Origin: a virus
DNA length: 60,162 nucleotides
IMG/VR virus record: IMGVR_UViG_3300042879_001019
Coordinates: 1-60,162 of that record
Strand: one strand, 5' to 3'
The notes below the pieces were generated by a model. The model worked only from the letters and a program-made list of their open reading frames with translations, ran no database searches and was not told the DNA's origin. Below are positions 1-8,980 of the stretch, in pieces. The stretch's first letter is position 1. Each line of letters begins with the position of its first letter. Both the position numbers and the translations under genes were made by a program.

Positions 1-2
1 GT

Positions 3-1853
3 AAGCCAACCTATATGACAGGTACTCATTACATGTACTTACAATGGACAAAAATTGACATAGGTCTACCTGACTTTAGGGAATCAAATAGGATATTTTA
101 TATCTACTGGGAGGCATGTAAGGCTGATGAAAGGGCTTTTGGTATGTGTTACTTAAAGAACAGACGTTCTGGCTTCTCATTTATGTCAAGTGCCGAAGTA
201 TGTAATACTGGAACAATAGTTAGAGATTCTAGGATTGGTATTATGTCAAAGACTGGTAGTGATGCCAAGAAGATGTTTACTGATAAGGTCGTACCAATCG
301 TAAGGAACTATCCGTTCTTCTTTAAGCCTATTCAGGATGGTATGGATAATCCAAAGACTGAGTTAGCGTTTCGTGTACCAGCAAGTAAGATTACTCGAAA
401 GAATATGGATCAAGAAGCTCAAGATGAGATTGATGGTCTTGATACAACTATTGACTGGAAAAACACAGCTGACAACAGCTATGATGGTGAGAAGTTATTA
501 TTATTGATTGAAGATGAGGCTGGTAAAATTGAGAAACCTGAAAACATATTAAACGGCTGGAGAGTTAGAAAGACATGTCTTAGATTAGGTAGCAGAATCA
601 TTGGAAAATGTATGATGGGATCTACATCGAATGCATTGAGCAAAGGTGGTGAAAATTTCAAGAAGTTATATAATGACAGCAATCCTAGAACAAGATCAGC
701 TAATGGTCAGACAAAGAGTGGCTTGTACTCATTATTCATTCCTATGGATTGGAATTATGAAGGCTATATCGATGAGTTTGGATGGCCAGTTTTAGAAGAT
801 CCTGAAAAGCCGATAAAGGGAATTGACGGTAGTTTAATACACAATAGTGTTATAACATATTGGAACAATGAAGTAGCAGCACTAAAGACTGACTCTGATG
901 CATTGAATGAATTTTACCGACAGTTTCCGAGAACTGAATCACATGCATTTAGAGATGAGTCAAAGCAGTCTGTATTTAACTTAACAAAGATATACCAACA
1001 GATTGACTACAATGACTCATTGATTAAGGATCAGGTATTGACAAGAGGGTATTTCCACTGGAAGAATGGGGTGCTCGATAGTGAAGTTATTTGGACTCCT
1101 GATAAGAATGGTAGGTTCTTAGTATCTTGGATTCCTAACAGTAGGTTGCGAAACAATGTAATTACTAGAGGAGGAAAGAAGTACCCTGGCAATGAGCACT
1201 TAGGTGCATTTGGTTGTGACCCTTATGACATATCAGGTGTAGTTGGTGGTGGAGGGTCTAATGGCGCGTTGCATGGTATGACTAAGTACCACATGGAAGA
1301 AGCACCTACTAATGAGTTCTTTTTAGAGTATATTGCAAGGCCACAAACAGCAGAGATATTTTTTGAAGATGTATTAATGGCGTGTGTGTTTTATGGCATG
1401 CCATTGTTAGCGGAGAACAATAAGGCTAGGTTATTGTATCATTTTAAAAATAGGGGATATAGAGCTTACTCAATGAATAGACCTGACAAGCACAAAACTA
1501 AGCTCTCTAAGACTGAGATAGAGATAGGTGGGATACCTAACTCGTCTGAAGATGTTAGGCAAGCACACGCGTCAGCTATTGAGACGTATATTGAAGAGTA
1601 TGTAGGGCTTGATACTGAAGGCACATATAGAGAGCCTGACTGTATGGGATCTATGTATTTTACAAAAACATTAGAGGATTGGGCTAGATTTGATCCAAAC
1701 AATAGAACAAAACATGATGCATCTATTAGTTCAGGTCTAGCCATTATGGCTACACGCAAGCATTTGTTTGATGTAGAGAAAAAAGAATCGAAAATAAGTA
1801 TTAAATTTGTAAAATACGACAATCGTGGAATTAGAAGCGAAATACTAAAATAA
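3..1853 (+). CDS. terL: Terminase large subunit (5' end cut by window)
   Basis: ATP-driven DNA packaging motor with a headful nuclease. The reading frame is open to the left edge, so the true start lies outside; the first internal ATG is at 15. Counting from that ATG, a deviant Walker A (YLKNRRSGFSFM, about residues 46-57) and a Walker B (LLLIEDEAG, about 160-170) form the ATPase. The C-terminal RNase H-like nuclease shows its acidic residues in GCDPYD (about 400), AENNKA (about 465) and KHDASIS (about 566). It is followed directly by portal with a TAATG overlap, the usual packaging order. The small terminase subunit is not visible and would lie upstream. Confidence 0.95.
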   Translation, partial: KPTYMTGTHYMYLQWTKIDIGLPDFRESNRIFYIYWEACKADERAFGMCYLKNRRSGFSFMSSAEVCNTGTIVRDSRIGIMSKTGSDAKKMFTDKVVPIVRNYPFFFKPIQDGMDNPKTELAFRVPASKITRKNMDQEAQDEIDGLDTTIDWKNTADNSYDGEKLLLLIEDEAGKIEKPENILNGWRVRKTCLRLGSRIIGKCMMGSTSNALSKGGENFKKLYNDSNPRTRSANGQTKSGLYSLFIPMDWNYEGYIDEFGWPVLEDPEKPIKGIDGSLIHNSVITYWNNEVAALKTDSDALNEFYRQFPRTESHAFRDESKQSVFNLTKIYQQIDYNDSLIKDQVLTRGYFHWKNGVLDSEVIWTPDKNGRFLVSWIPNSRLRNNVITRGGKKYPGNEHLGAFGCDPYDISGVVGGGGSNGALHGMTKYHMEEAPTNEFFLEYIARPQTAEIFFEDVLMACVFYGMPLLAENNKARLLYHFKNRGYRAYSMNRPDKHKTKLSKTEIEIGGIPNSSEDVRQAHASAIETYIEEYVGLDTEGTYREPDCMGSMYFTKTLEDWARFDPNNRTKHDASISSGLAIMATRKHLFDVEKKESKISIKFVKYDNRGIRSEILK

Positions 1854-4285
1854 TGGAGAAATTATCAGTTGTAATTTATCAATCACCCTTTCCAAACCAA
1901 ATGGCTAGTGATGAAGAAAAGTCTACCGTTGAGTATGGTTTGAAAGTAGCAAAATCAGTTGAGGGTGAGTGGTTTAAACGTAAAGCAAATACATGTCGGT
2001 TCTATGATCAGTGGGGTGAATTTCATCGTTTAAGACTATACGCAAGAGGTGAGCAACCTGTACAAAAATATAAAGACGAATTATCAATAAATGGAGATAT
2101 GTCTATGTTGAATTTAGACTGGACTCCAATTCCTATTATACCTAAGTTTGTTGACATTGTTGTCAATGGAATGAATGATAGGCTTTTTACGATTAAAGCT
2201 GAATCACAAGATGTGATGTCTGCTGAGAAAAAGAATATCTTCCAGGATATGATTGAGGCAGATATGGTTGCCAAAGATTTCTTACAGTTGACTAAAGATC
2301 AATTTGGTATTGATGCGTTTAATGTTAATCCTGACGAGCTTCCTGAAAATGATGAAGAGCTGTCATTATACATGCAGTTAAAATATAAGCCATCAATTGA
2401 GATAGCTGAAGAGGTTGCTATTGATACAATTCTTAAAATGAATGAGTATCCTAAACTAAAGAAGTTGATTGACTATGATTTAACTGTTTTAGGTAAGGCT
2501 ATTGTAAGACATACATTCTTAGTGAATGATGGATTAAAAGTTGATTATGTAGATCCTGCTAATTTTATTCATAGCTACACTGAGCTAAATGATTTTTCAG
2601 ATTGTTATTACTTTGGTGAGGTTAAGCAAGTGCATTACACTGAGCTTTTAAAAATAAATCCAAACTTAACAGATGAGCAGTTAAAAGAAATACGTAACGC
2701 TTCATCTGCTTGGTATGACTACTTCCCTATTATTCGAAACTATCAAGATGATGCATTTCTAAATGAAGTAGTTACTTTACTTTATTTCAACTATAAGACT
2801 AGTAAGCGTTTTGTATGGAAAAAGAAGATCCTTGAGAACGGTGGTGAGCGAGTAATTAGAAAGAACGATACATTTAATCCTCCATCGGAAGAGGGAATGA
2901 TGTTTGAGAAAGTTGAAGCAGTTCGTGACGTTTGGTATGAAGGTATATTAGTTGGTGGTTCTAACATCATGCTTAAGTGGGATATGATGAAGAACATGGT
3001 AAGACCTAAGTCGGCTACACAGAACGCACTTCCTAACTATGTGATGTTTGCACCTAGAATGTATAAGGGAAATACTGAGTCATTAGTAAGACGTATGATT
3101 CCTTTTGCTGATCAGATACAACTTACTCACTTGAAGTTACAGCAAGTAATGGCAAGAGTAGTTCCTGATGGTGTGTTCATTGATGCTGATGGTATTAATG
3201 AGGTTGACCTTGGTACAGGGGCAGCATATAACCCAGAGGATGCGTTAAAGCTATACTTCCAGACTGGTAGTGTTATTGGTAGAAGCTACACCCAAGATGG
3301 TGAGTTCAATAATGCGCGAGTTCCTATTCAAGAACTTAATTCAAATAGCGGTCAATCTAAAATGGCCGCATTGATAGGAAACTACAACCACTATTTAAAT
3401 ATGATACGTGATGTGACAGGAATCAATGAAGTTAGAGACGGATCAACTCCTAGCCCTGACGCATTAGTTGGTGTTCAGAAACTAGCTGCATTGAACTCAA
3501 ACACAGCTACACGACATATATTAGAAGGAGGCCTTAATATTACTAAGAAACTAGCTGAGTGTTTATCAATACGAATTGCTGATATATTAGAGTACTCTGA
3601 CTTTGCTGAAGAGTTCGCTATGCAGATAGGTAAGTATAATGTTGCTATACTTAATGACATTAAAGATCTTTACTTGCATGACTTTGGTATATTCATTGAG
3701 TTAGCACCAGACGAAGAGCAAAAACAAATGCTTGAGGCAAATATTCAAGTATCATTACAACAACAAACAATTGACCTTGAAGATGCTATTGACATCAGAA
3801 TGATTAATAACATCAAGTTAGCTAATGAGTTGTTGAAGTTAAAGAGAAGAAAGAGAATGGAGCAGAAGCAGAAGGATCAAGAGATGCAGTTCCAAATGCA
3901 GATGCAAAGTAATATTCAATCTCAACAAGCTGCTGCTGAATCTAAAGCGCAATTGGTTCAGCTTGAGGCTCAGTCTAAGATACAATTGAGAGAAGCTGAG
4001 ATGAATTTCTCAGTTCAACAAATGCAAGCAGAGGCTGCTATTAAAGCTCAGTTGATGGAAAGAGAGTTCCAGTACAATATGCAATTAAAAGGTATTGAGA
4101 CTGACAACTTAATGAAGCGCGAAGAAAAGAAAGAAGAAGCTAAAGATAAGCGAGTTGATCTTCAAGCAACAAGACAATCTGAGTTGATTAATCAAAGAAA
4201 GAATAACTTACCACCATTGAACTTCGAAAGTAGCGGTAATGATAACTTAGGTGATTTTGATTTAGAAATGTTTAGCCCTAAATAG
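1853..4285 (+). CDS. Portal protein
   Basis: An 810-residue protein, the size of portals in crAss-like Bacteroidota phages, that forms the dodecameric ring at the capsid vertex through which DNA passes. The assignment rests on position immediately after TerL (shared A in TAATG), length, a mixed alpha/beta body, and a long Gln/Glu/Lys-rich coiled-coil tail from about residue 660 to 770 (repeats such as MQFQMQMQSN), typical of portal barrel or crown extensions. No enzymatic motif is visible. The next gene begins with GTG about 30 bases downstream. Confidence 0.88.
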   Translation: MEKLSVVIYQSPFPNQMASDEEKSTVEYGLKVAKSVEGEWFKRKANTCRFYDQWGEFHRLRLYARGEQPVQKYKDELSINGDMSMLNLDWTPIPIIPKFVDIVVNGMNDRLFTIKAESQDVMSAEKKNIFQDMIEADMVAKDFLQLTKDQFGIDAFNVNPDELPENDEELSLYMQLKYKPSIEIAEEVAIDTILKMNEYPKLKKLIDYDLTVLGKAIVRHTFLVNDGLKVDYVDPANFIHSYTELNDFSDCYYFGEVKQVHYTELLKINPNLTDEQLKEIRNASSAWYDYFPIIRNYQDDAFLNEVVTLLYFNYKTSKRFVWKKKILENGGERVIRKNDTFNPPSEEGMMFEKVEAVRDVWYEGILVGGSNIMLKWDMMKNMVRPKSATQNALPNYVMFAPRMYKGNTESLVRRMIPFADQIQLTHLKLQQVMARVVPDGVFIDADGINEVDLGTGAAYNPEDALKLYFQTGSVIGRSYTQDGEFNNARVPIQELNSNSGQSKMAALIGNYNHYLNMIRDVTGINEVRDGSTPSPDALVGVQKLAALNSNTATRHILEGGLNITKKLAECLSIRIADILEYSDFAEEFAMQIGKYNVAILNDIKDLYLHDFGIFIELAPDEEQKQMLEANIQVSLQQQTIDLEDAIDIRMINNIKLANELLKLKRRKRMEQKQKDQEMQFQMQMQSNIQSQQAAAESKAQLVQLEAQSKIQLREAEMNFSVQQMQAEAAIKAQLMEREFQYNMQLKGIETDNLMKREEKKEEAKDKRVDLQATRQSELINQRKNNLPPLNFESSGNDNLGDFDLEMFSPK

Positions 4286-4287
4286 TT

Positions 4288-4314
4288 GTTTACAGTAAAC
4301 ATTTAAATGTAAAC
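4288..4314. repeat. Palindromic cluster between portal and next gene
   Basis: GTTTAC-A-GTAAAC (4288-4300) is a perfect inverted repeat. It is followed by ATTTAAAT and a second GTAAAC (4309-4314), so the central ACATTTAAATGT is itself a palindrome. There is no T-run, so it is not a standard terminator. It sits directly before the GTG start at 4316 and could be an operator or an RNA-processing hairpin. Confidence 0.5.
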
Positions 4315-4315
4315 A

Positions 4316-4957
4316 GTGGCATATATAGAACACAATTTCTTTCCTTTGAAGGTATTCGTAAGGAATGAGTACATGTATCAATTTAAAAAGGGGCATGGTG
4401 AATTTACAGAAGGCGTAATTATATCTGTAAGATGTATGCCAGGTCAAGCTGCATTATTTCAAGTTTTGCTTGATAATGGTGTCATGAGAGATAAGTTACC
4501 TAGCCATGCTTTACTAACTGAACCAGAGTTACCAAATCCCGACCTACCTTTCCATTACTTACAGATATGGAACTGTTTTAGCTATCGTTTTACATTGACA
4601 CAACTTTCTTATGTGTATGATACAAATGTTGATGTATATATGAAAGATAGGCAGTGGCACAAAGGAACTTATTACGCTACAATAAATTGGGGATCTAACG
4701 ATATAAATACTGATATTACATTGGCTGAAGATCCACTAGAGCACAAGTCACATCATATAATATTACTTGATAACGGTCAGATAGCCTTACAGCCAAACAA
4801 TAGAGTACGTTGGTATGAGCCTTCATTTGTTACAAAAGAGTTTCCATCTAAGCCTGACTACTTGGTTAATAACGCTTGGTTTAACTGCGAAGGGTTTGAT
4901 AAGTGGCATACTGAAGATTCAGATGCTATGTTTTATGACAACGTAGACCTAGATTAA
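4316..4957 (+). CDS. Hypothetical virion-region protein between portal and scaffold
   Basis: A 213-residue protein rich in Trp, Tyr and Asp, with no motif I can name. The first codon is GTG (4316), giving MAYIEHNFFP; no upstream ATG in frame avoids the portal gene. Crass-like phages also have a gene of this kind between portal and capsid, so an accessory head role is possible but is inference. A weak 6-bp hairpin (4956-4974) follows the stop codon. Confidence 0.75.
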   Translation: MAYIEHNFFPLKVFVRNEYMYQFKKGHGEFTEGVIISVRCMPGQAALFQVLLDNGVMRDKLPSHALLTEPELPNPDLPFHYLQIWNCFSYRFTLTQLSYVYDTNVDVYMKDRQWHKGTYYATINWGSNDINTDITLAEDPLEHKSHHIILLDNGQIALQPNNRVRWYEPSFVTKEFPSKPDYLVNNAWFNCEGFDKWHTEDSDAMFYDNVDLD

Positions 4958-4974
4958 TCGGATTTTTACCGATT
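4956..4974 (+). terminator. Weak hairpin after the 4316-4957 gene
   Basis: AATCGG (4956-4961) pairs with CCGATT (4969-4974) around a T-rich loop and overlaps the TAA stop. The following bases are AT-rich but lack a clean T-run, so termination would be partial. Confidence 0.4.
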
Positions 4975-4980
4975 ATTTAC

Positions 4981-5015
4981 TTGCCAAATTGCATGAATTT
5001 TTCCAGATTTGGCAA
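4981..5015. promoter_or_regulatory. TTGCCAAAT inverted repeat, possible operator
   Basis: TTGCCAAAT (4981-4989) and ATTTGGCAA (5007-5015) form a perfect 9-bp inverted repeat about 160 bases before the scaffold-capsid operon. The same half-site (TTGCCAA/TTGGCAA) recurs around the minus-strand promoter at 30309-30344, which suggests a shared DNA-binding regulator. Function is inferred. Confidence 0.45.
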
Positions 5016-5060
5016 CTGAAAAACAGCCAAAACGTCAAAAAAATCTTTATTTTGGCTCAT

Positions 5061-5124
5061 GCATAATATATTAGCTATTTTACCTAAAATTATATGCTTT
5101 TGCATAATATATTAGCTACTTTAC
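5061..5124 (+). repeat. 23-bp direct repeat upstream of capsid operon
   Basis: Two copies of GCATAATATATTAGCTAnTT followed by TAC lie at 5061-5083 and 5102-5124. They match at 22 of 23 positions and start 41 bases apart. They lie between the TTGCCAAAT palindrome and the candidate -7 box at 5154, in a 219-base gap with no gene, and look like regulatory sites or a duplicated upstream element. Confidence 0.6.
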
Positions 5125-5153
5125 TGATTATATATGTTTTAAAATATAATTAT

Positions 5154-5161
5154 TATCTTTG
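5154..5161 (+). promoter_or_regulatory. Candidate Bacteroidota -7 box for scaffold/capsid genes
   Basis: TATCTTTG fits the Bacteroidota -7 consensus TAnnTTTG and lies 15 bases before the ATG at 5177. No clear TTG is seen at -33, so it may need a phage factor. Confidence 0.5.
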
Positions 5162-5176
5162 TAAAAATTAAATCAA

Positions 5177-6286
5177 ATGGAAGGAGAATTTAAAGTAAGA
5201 GCAGTTGAGTTCGAGGAGAAGTCAGTTGCAGAAATAGAACAACAGTTGTTGGATAAACATGCTGAAGAAACAGGACAAGTTCAAGATGAGCCGACTGTGG
5301 ATAAAGTTGATATTAGTGCGCCAACAGACACACCAGTTGAACCTCAAGAGATTGAGATAGACGACAACAAAGTTCTTTCATATATTGGAAAAAGATATAA
5401 CAAAGAGATTAGCAATCTTGATGAGTTGTTTGAGCAACGTTCAAGCAATGAGGATTTAGATCCAGAGGTTGCTACCTATTTGAAGTATAAAAAAGAAACT
5501 GGTCGTGGAATCGAGGACTTTATTAAATTGAATAAAGATTACGATTCAATGGATCAGGACCAATTGCTATTTGAATATCGCAAGAACAAAGACAAAGATC
5601 TTGACATTGATGATATCAAGTTCGATCTTGAGACTCAGTTTGGATATGATTCAGACTTTGACGACGAGAAAGAGATTAAGAAAAAGCAGTTGGCTAAGAA
5701 AAAAGAACTCACAAAAGCTAAGGACTATTTCAACAGCTTAAAAGAACAGTATAAAGTTCCTCTTGAGTCAAGAGAATCTTTTGTTCCACAAGAAGAGAAA
5801 GAGTCGTATGAAGCATATAAGAGTTATAAACAAGCTGCGGCTCAAACTGATGAAGAGCAGTCAAAAAGGGCGAGGTATTTCAGTGAGAAGACTTCTGATT
5901 TATTCTCTGAAAAGTTCGAAGGTTTCGGATTTAATTTAGACGAGAATAAAAAGTTAGTTTACAAACCATCTGAAGCACCAGACCTGCTGAAAGAGCAATC
6001 CAATCTTCAAAACTTTGTATCAAGGTTTTTGAATGAGGAAGGTTATCTTAAAGATGCTGAAACTTTTCATCGGGCTATCGCAGTAGCTTCGAACCCAGAG
6101 AAGTTTGCCAAGTTCTTCTATGAGAAAGGAATGGCAGATGCGGTTGATGGTGTTGCTAAGGAGTCTAAAAATATAGACATGACTCGACAAGCTACACAAG
6201 TCACACCAGCTCCAGGTTTCAGAGTTACAGCTGTAGATGATGATCGTGGCAACAGATTAGTAATTAGAAACAAAAACAAAAATTAG
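5177..6286 (+). CDS. Probable capsid scaffolding protein
   Basis: A 369-residue, very acidic, highly charged and coil-prone protein directly upstream of the major capsid gene, where podovirus scaffolds are encoded. The N-terminal third is Glu/Asp-rich, the middle is Lys/Glu-rich (EIKKKQLAKKKELTKAK), and a short basic tail (RLVIRNKNKN) could contact the capsid protein. No protease motif is visible. The assignment rests on composition and position, not on recognised homology. Only five bases separate it from the capsid gene, so co-translation is likely. Confidence 0.72.
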   Translation: MEGEFKVRAVEFEEKSVAEIEQQLLDKHAEETGQVQDEPTVDKVDISAPTDTPVEPQEIEIDDNKVLSYIGKRYNKEISNLDELFEQRSSNEDLDPEVATYLKYKKETGRGIEDFIKLNKDYDSMDQDQLLFEYRKNKDKDLDIDDIKFDLETQFGYDSDFDDEKEIKKKQLAKKKELTKAKDYFNSLKEQYKVPLESRESFVPQEEKESYEAYKSYKQAAAQTDEEQSKRARYFSEKTSDLFSEKFEGFGFNLDENKKLVYKPSEAPDLLKEQSNLQNFVSRFLNEEGYLKDAETFHRAIAVASNPEKFAKFFYEKGMADAVDGVAKESKNIDMTRQATQVTPAPGFRVTAVDDDRGNRLVIRNKNKN

Positions 6287-6291
6287 AAAAA

Positions 6292-7716
6292 ATGGCTGGT
6301 ACATTACAAGCGAGCCCTGGTGTTGCAATTACACCTAGCTCAGTTAAGGCAGCATTGCCTACAAACTACATCACTGACTTCAATTTCTTGAATCAGTATC
6401 TTCCTGATACTTACGAACAAGAATTTGAGCGTTATGGAAACCGAACTATCGCATCTTTCTTGCGTATGGTTGGTGCTGAAATCCCTACTAACTCTGACTT
6501 AATTAAATGGGCAGAGCAAGGACGACTTCACACTAAATATACTGGATTGACATTTGGTGCTCTTGGAACACCAGCTGCTGGACAACAAATATTTACTCTT
6601 GCTTCTGGATCTTGTGTTTTTAGACTTGGGCAAACTGTATTTTTATCTTCAGATAGCATCTCTAGTCAATCTGCAAAAGGTGTTATTGTTGCAGTTACTA
6701 CAAATACTTTCACTGTTGCTTACTATACTGCTTATGCATCATCTCCATTTACAGCTGCTACTACTGTAACAGCATTCGTATATGGGTCTGAATTCAAAAA
6801 AGGATCTGGTGGTATGCAGGGTTCATTAGAAGCTCAAGATTTATTCTTCGATAATAAACCAATTATTATCAAGGATAAGTACATTGTATCAGGATCTGAT
6901 ATGGCTCAAATTGGATGGGTTGAAGTAACTACTGAGAACGGTGCTACAGGTTATTTGTGGTATATGAAGTCAGAGCATGAAACTCGTCTACGTTTTGAAG
7001 ATTATCTTGAAATGGCAATGGTAGAAGGTGTTCCTGCTGCTTCTGGATCAGGTGCTGCAACTGAACTTGGATCTGCTGCTTACCCTGCTGGATCTACAAA
7101 TCCATACAATGCAGGTACTCAAGGTATGTTTGCTGCTATTGAGTCAAGAGGTAATGTTTGGTCTGGTGGTAATCCATCTGCTTTGTCTGACTTTGATACT
7201 ATCGTACAACGTCTTGACAAGCAAGGAGCTATCGCTGAGAATGCATTGTTCTTGAACCGTCAGTTCTCTTTTGATATAGATGATATGTTAGCTGCTCAAA
7301 ACTCTTACGGAGTTGGTGGTACGTCTTACGGTTTATTTGATAACAGCGAGCAAATGGCTTTGAACCTTGGTTTCACAGGATTCCGTAGAGGTTATGAGTT
7401 CTACAAAACTGACTGGAAATATCTTAACGATGCTACTCTTCGTGGTGGTCTAGTTGGTGGAGCTGTAAACGGAGTTTTAGTTCCTGCTGGTACAACTACA
7501 GTTTATGACCAAGTTCTTGGTAAAAACGCAAAACGTCCATTCTTACACGTTCGTTACCGTGCTTCTGAAGCTGAGAACAGACGTTACAAGACTTGGATGA
7601 CTGGTTCTGCTGGTGGTGCTGCAACTAGCGATCTTGATGCAATGGAGGTTAACTTCTTGTCTGAAAGAGCTCTTTGTACACTTGGTGCAAACAACTTCTT
7701 TATCTTCAAAGGATAA
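6292..7716 (+). CDS. Major capsid protein
   Basis: A 474-residue shell protein. It follows the scaffold gene and is closed by its own strong terminator (7727-7759), the usual arrangement for the most abundant late product. Residues about 90-170 form a Thr/Ser/Ala/Val-rich beta segment (TTNTFTVAYYTAYASS) that may be an inserted surface domain. The C-terminal part (RYRASEAENRRYKTWMTGSA) is well ordered and ends in a hydrophobic FFIFKG. Start codon context is AAAAAATGG with no Shine-Dalgarno sequence. Confidence 0.88.
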   Translation: MAGTLQASPGVAITPSSVKAALPTNYITDFNFLNQYLPDTYEQEFERYGNRTIASFLRMVGAEIPTNSDLIKWAEQGRLHTKYTGLTFGALGTPAAGQQIFTLASGSCVFRLGQTVFLSSDSISSQSAKGVIVAVTTNTFTVAYYTAYASSPFTAATTVTAFVYGSEFKKGSGGMQGSLEAQDLFFDNKPIIIKDKYIVSGSDMAQIGWVEVTTENGATGYLWYMKSEHETRLRFEDYLEMAMVEGVPAASGSGAATELGSAAYPAGSTNPYNAGTQGMFAAIESRGNVWSGGNPSALSDFDTIVQRLDKQGAIAENALFLNRQFSFDIDDMLAAQNSYGVGGTSYGLFDNSEQMALNLGFTGFRRGYEFYKTDWKYLNDATLRGGLVGGAVNGVLVPAGTTTVYDQVLGKNAKRPFLHVRYRASEAENRRYKTWMTGSAGGAATSDLDAMEVNFLSERALCTLGANNFFIFKG

Positions 7717-7726
7717 GAATAAATAC

Positions 7727-7759
7727 AGAGAGGGTGTAAAAACCCTCTCTATTTTTTTT
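7727..7759 (+). terminator. Rho-independent terminator after major capsid gene
   Basis: AGAGAGGG (7727-7734) pairs with CCCTCTCT (7743-7750), followed by A and eight Ts (7752-7759). It lies ten bases after the capsid stop codon. Confidence 0.92.
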
Positions 7760-7779
7760 GAAAATTTAAATTATATAAA

Positions 7780-8559
7780 ATGGAAAAGTTAAAAATTGAG
7801 AAAATTTCTCTCGAACCAAAAGACAGAACTTATATTCTGAAAAACAATGAATCGCCTTTGTCTTATTATATAGCTTCAAAGGATACACCTAGACAACGTC
7901 TACTTTACTATTGTGAAGAAACAAATACAAATCACCCACTTCGTTACGCTCGAAATTCAAATAGCCCTTTTCAGGAAGAGCAGGATCAAAATGTAATTGT
8001 TGAGCCGATTGTATTTGAAGATGGTATATTAACAGTTCCTAGAACAAATCCAGTTTTACAACAATTCTTACATTATCATCCTGGGAATGGATACGAATTT
8101 TATGAATTCGATAATGAAAGAGATGCTGAAGAAGATATTCAATCTATGTACTCAGAACTTGATGCACAGTTGGCCGCTAGAGATTTGGCTGCAAATGACT
8201 TTAATACATTAGAGGCTGTTGCTCGTATTTTAGTTGGTGGACAAGTTGATAGAATGAGTAGTTCTGAGATTAAAAGAGATATGATGATTTACGCGAAGAG
8301 ATATCCTGAGGATTTCTTAGATGCTGTAAATGACCCATCATTAAAAATCAACAACATTGCTGCAAGAGCAATATCTGATGGTTACTTAGCTACTAGAAAT
8401 CAAGGTAAAGATTTATATTTCAACTTAAAAGAAAACAAGAAGAAACTGCTCACAGTACCATTTGGTGCTAATCCAGCAAGTGTTTTAGCTTCATATCTGC
8501 AATCAGATGAAGGTATTGAGCTGTATCAATTCTTAGAAGATAAGTTTTCAAATAATTAG
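7780..8559 (+). CDS. Hypothetical head-region structural protein
   Basis: A 259-residue protein with an ordered N-terminal part containing NPVLQQFLHYHPGNGYEFYE (about residues 88-107) and a helical C-terminal half. I do not recognise a named family, but proteins with this signature sit beside capsid genes in other phages, so a virion or capsid-assembly role is likely. It follows the capsid terminator by about 20 bases, so it is expressed by read-through or from an unseen promoter. Confidence 0.72.
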   Translation: MEKLKIEKISLEPKDRTYILKNNESPLSYYIASKDTPRQRLLYYCEETNTNHPLRYARNSNSPFQEEQDQNVIVEPIVFEDGILTVPRTNPVLQQFLHYHPGNGYEFYEFDNERDAEEDIQSMYSELDAQLAARDLAANDFNTLEAVARILVGGQVDRMSSSEIKRDMMIYAKRYPEDFLDAVNDPSLKINNIAARAISDGYLATRNQGKDLYFNLKENKKKLLTVPFGANPASVLASYLQSDEGIELYQFLEDKFSNN

Positions 8560-8567
8560 TATATTTG
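8560..8567 (+). promoter_or_regulatory. Candidate -7 box TATATTTG
   Basis: TATATTTG begins right after the stop codon of the preceding gene and lies 31 bases before the ATG at 8599. It matches TAnnTTTG. No clear -33 TTG is seen. Confidence 0.5.
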
Positions 8568-8598
8568 CATCGTTATTAACTTTTAAAACGTTTTAAAA

Positions 8599-8913
8599 AT
8601 GGAAAAATTCTTAAAATTAACTGCTGGATCTAATGTTACACTTCTTAATGCTTCTAGCATTCAGTTTGTTGCTACTACATTAGCTAATCCTACGTTAGTA
8701 GATGTTTTGTATGGTGCTGGTGGTGCTACTGCTGGTTCTGATACTATTCGTATCACATCATCTGCAACTGCAACAGCTGCTGAGCAAGCTGCATTTAGAG
8801 ATGCTATTTATGATGCTATTGAATTAGCTAATAGAGCATCAAGCAACCCTGATTCATTTATTGTTCCTGCATTACCTACTGGTATTACTATTGCAAGTGC
8901 AGCTTTGAATTAA
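8599..8913 (+). CDS. Small Ala/Thr-rich structural protein, possible capsid decoration
   Basis: A 104-residue protein with a beta-rich N-terminus (LKLTAGSNVTLLNASSIQFV) and an alanine-rich helix (ATATAAEQAAFRDAIYDAIE). It is flanked by its own candidate promoter and a strong terminator (8939-8964), so it is a single-gene transcription unit. That would suit a high-copy virion component such as a decoration or head protein, but this is inference. Confidence 0.7.
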   Translation: MEKFLKLTAGSNVTLLNASSIQFVATTLANPTLVDVLYGAGGATAGSDTIRITSSATATAAEQAAFRDAIYDAIELANRASSNPDSFIVPALPTGITIASAALN

Positions 8914-8938
8914 TAAGCTATCAAACTAGAAAGGAAGA

Positions 8939-8964
8939 GGCACTTATTATAAGTGCCTTTTTTT
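8939..8964 (+). terminator. Rho-independent terminator
   Basis: GGCACTTA (8939-8946) pairs with TAAGTGCC (8950-8957) around a 3-base loop, followed by seven Ts. It ends four bases before the next -7 box. Confidence 0.92.
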
Positions 8965-8967
8965 ATT

Positions 8968-8975
8968 TATCTTTG
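8968..8975 (+). promoter_or_regulatory. Candidate -7 box adjoining start codon
   Basis: TATCTTTG matches TAnnTTTG and ends only five bases before the ATG at 8981. A transcript from it would be nearly leaderless. It follows immediately on the terminator, which marks a transcription boundary. Confidence 0.55.
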
Positions 8976-8980
8976 TAAGT

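Noticed and set aside
1466-1822. Long antisense ORF within terL, and similar antisense ORFs across the structural genes
   Set aside because: Shadow frames of well-supported genes, with no independent start context or motif.
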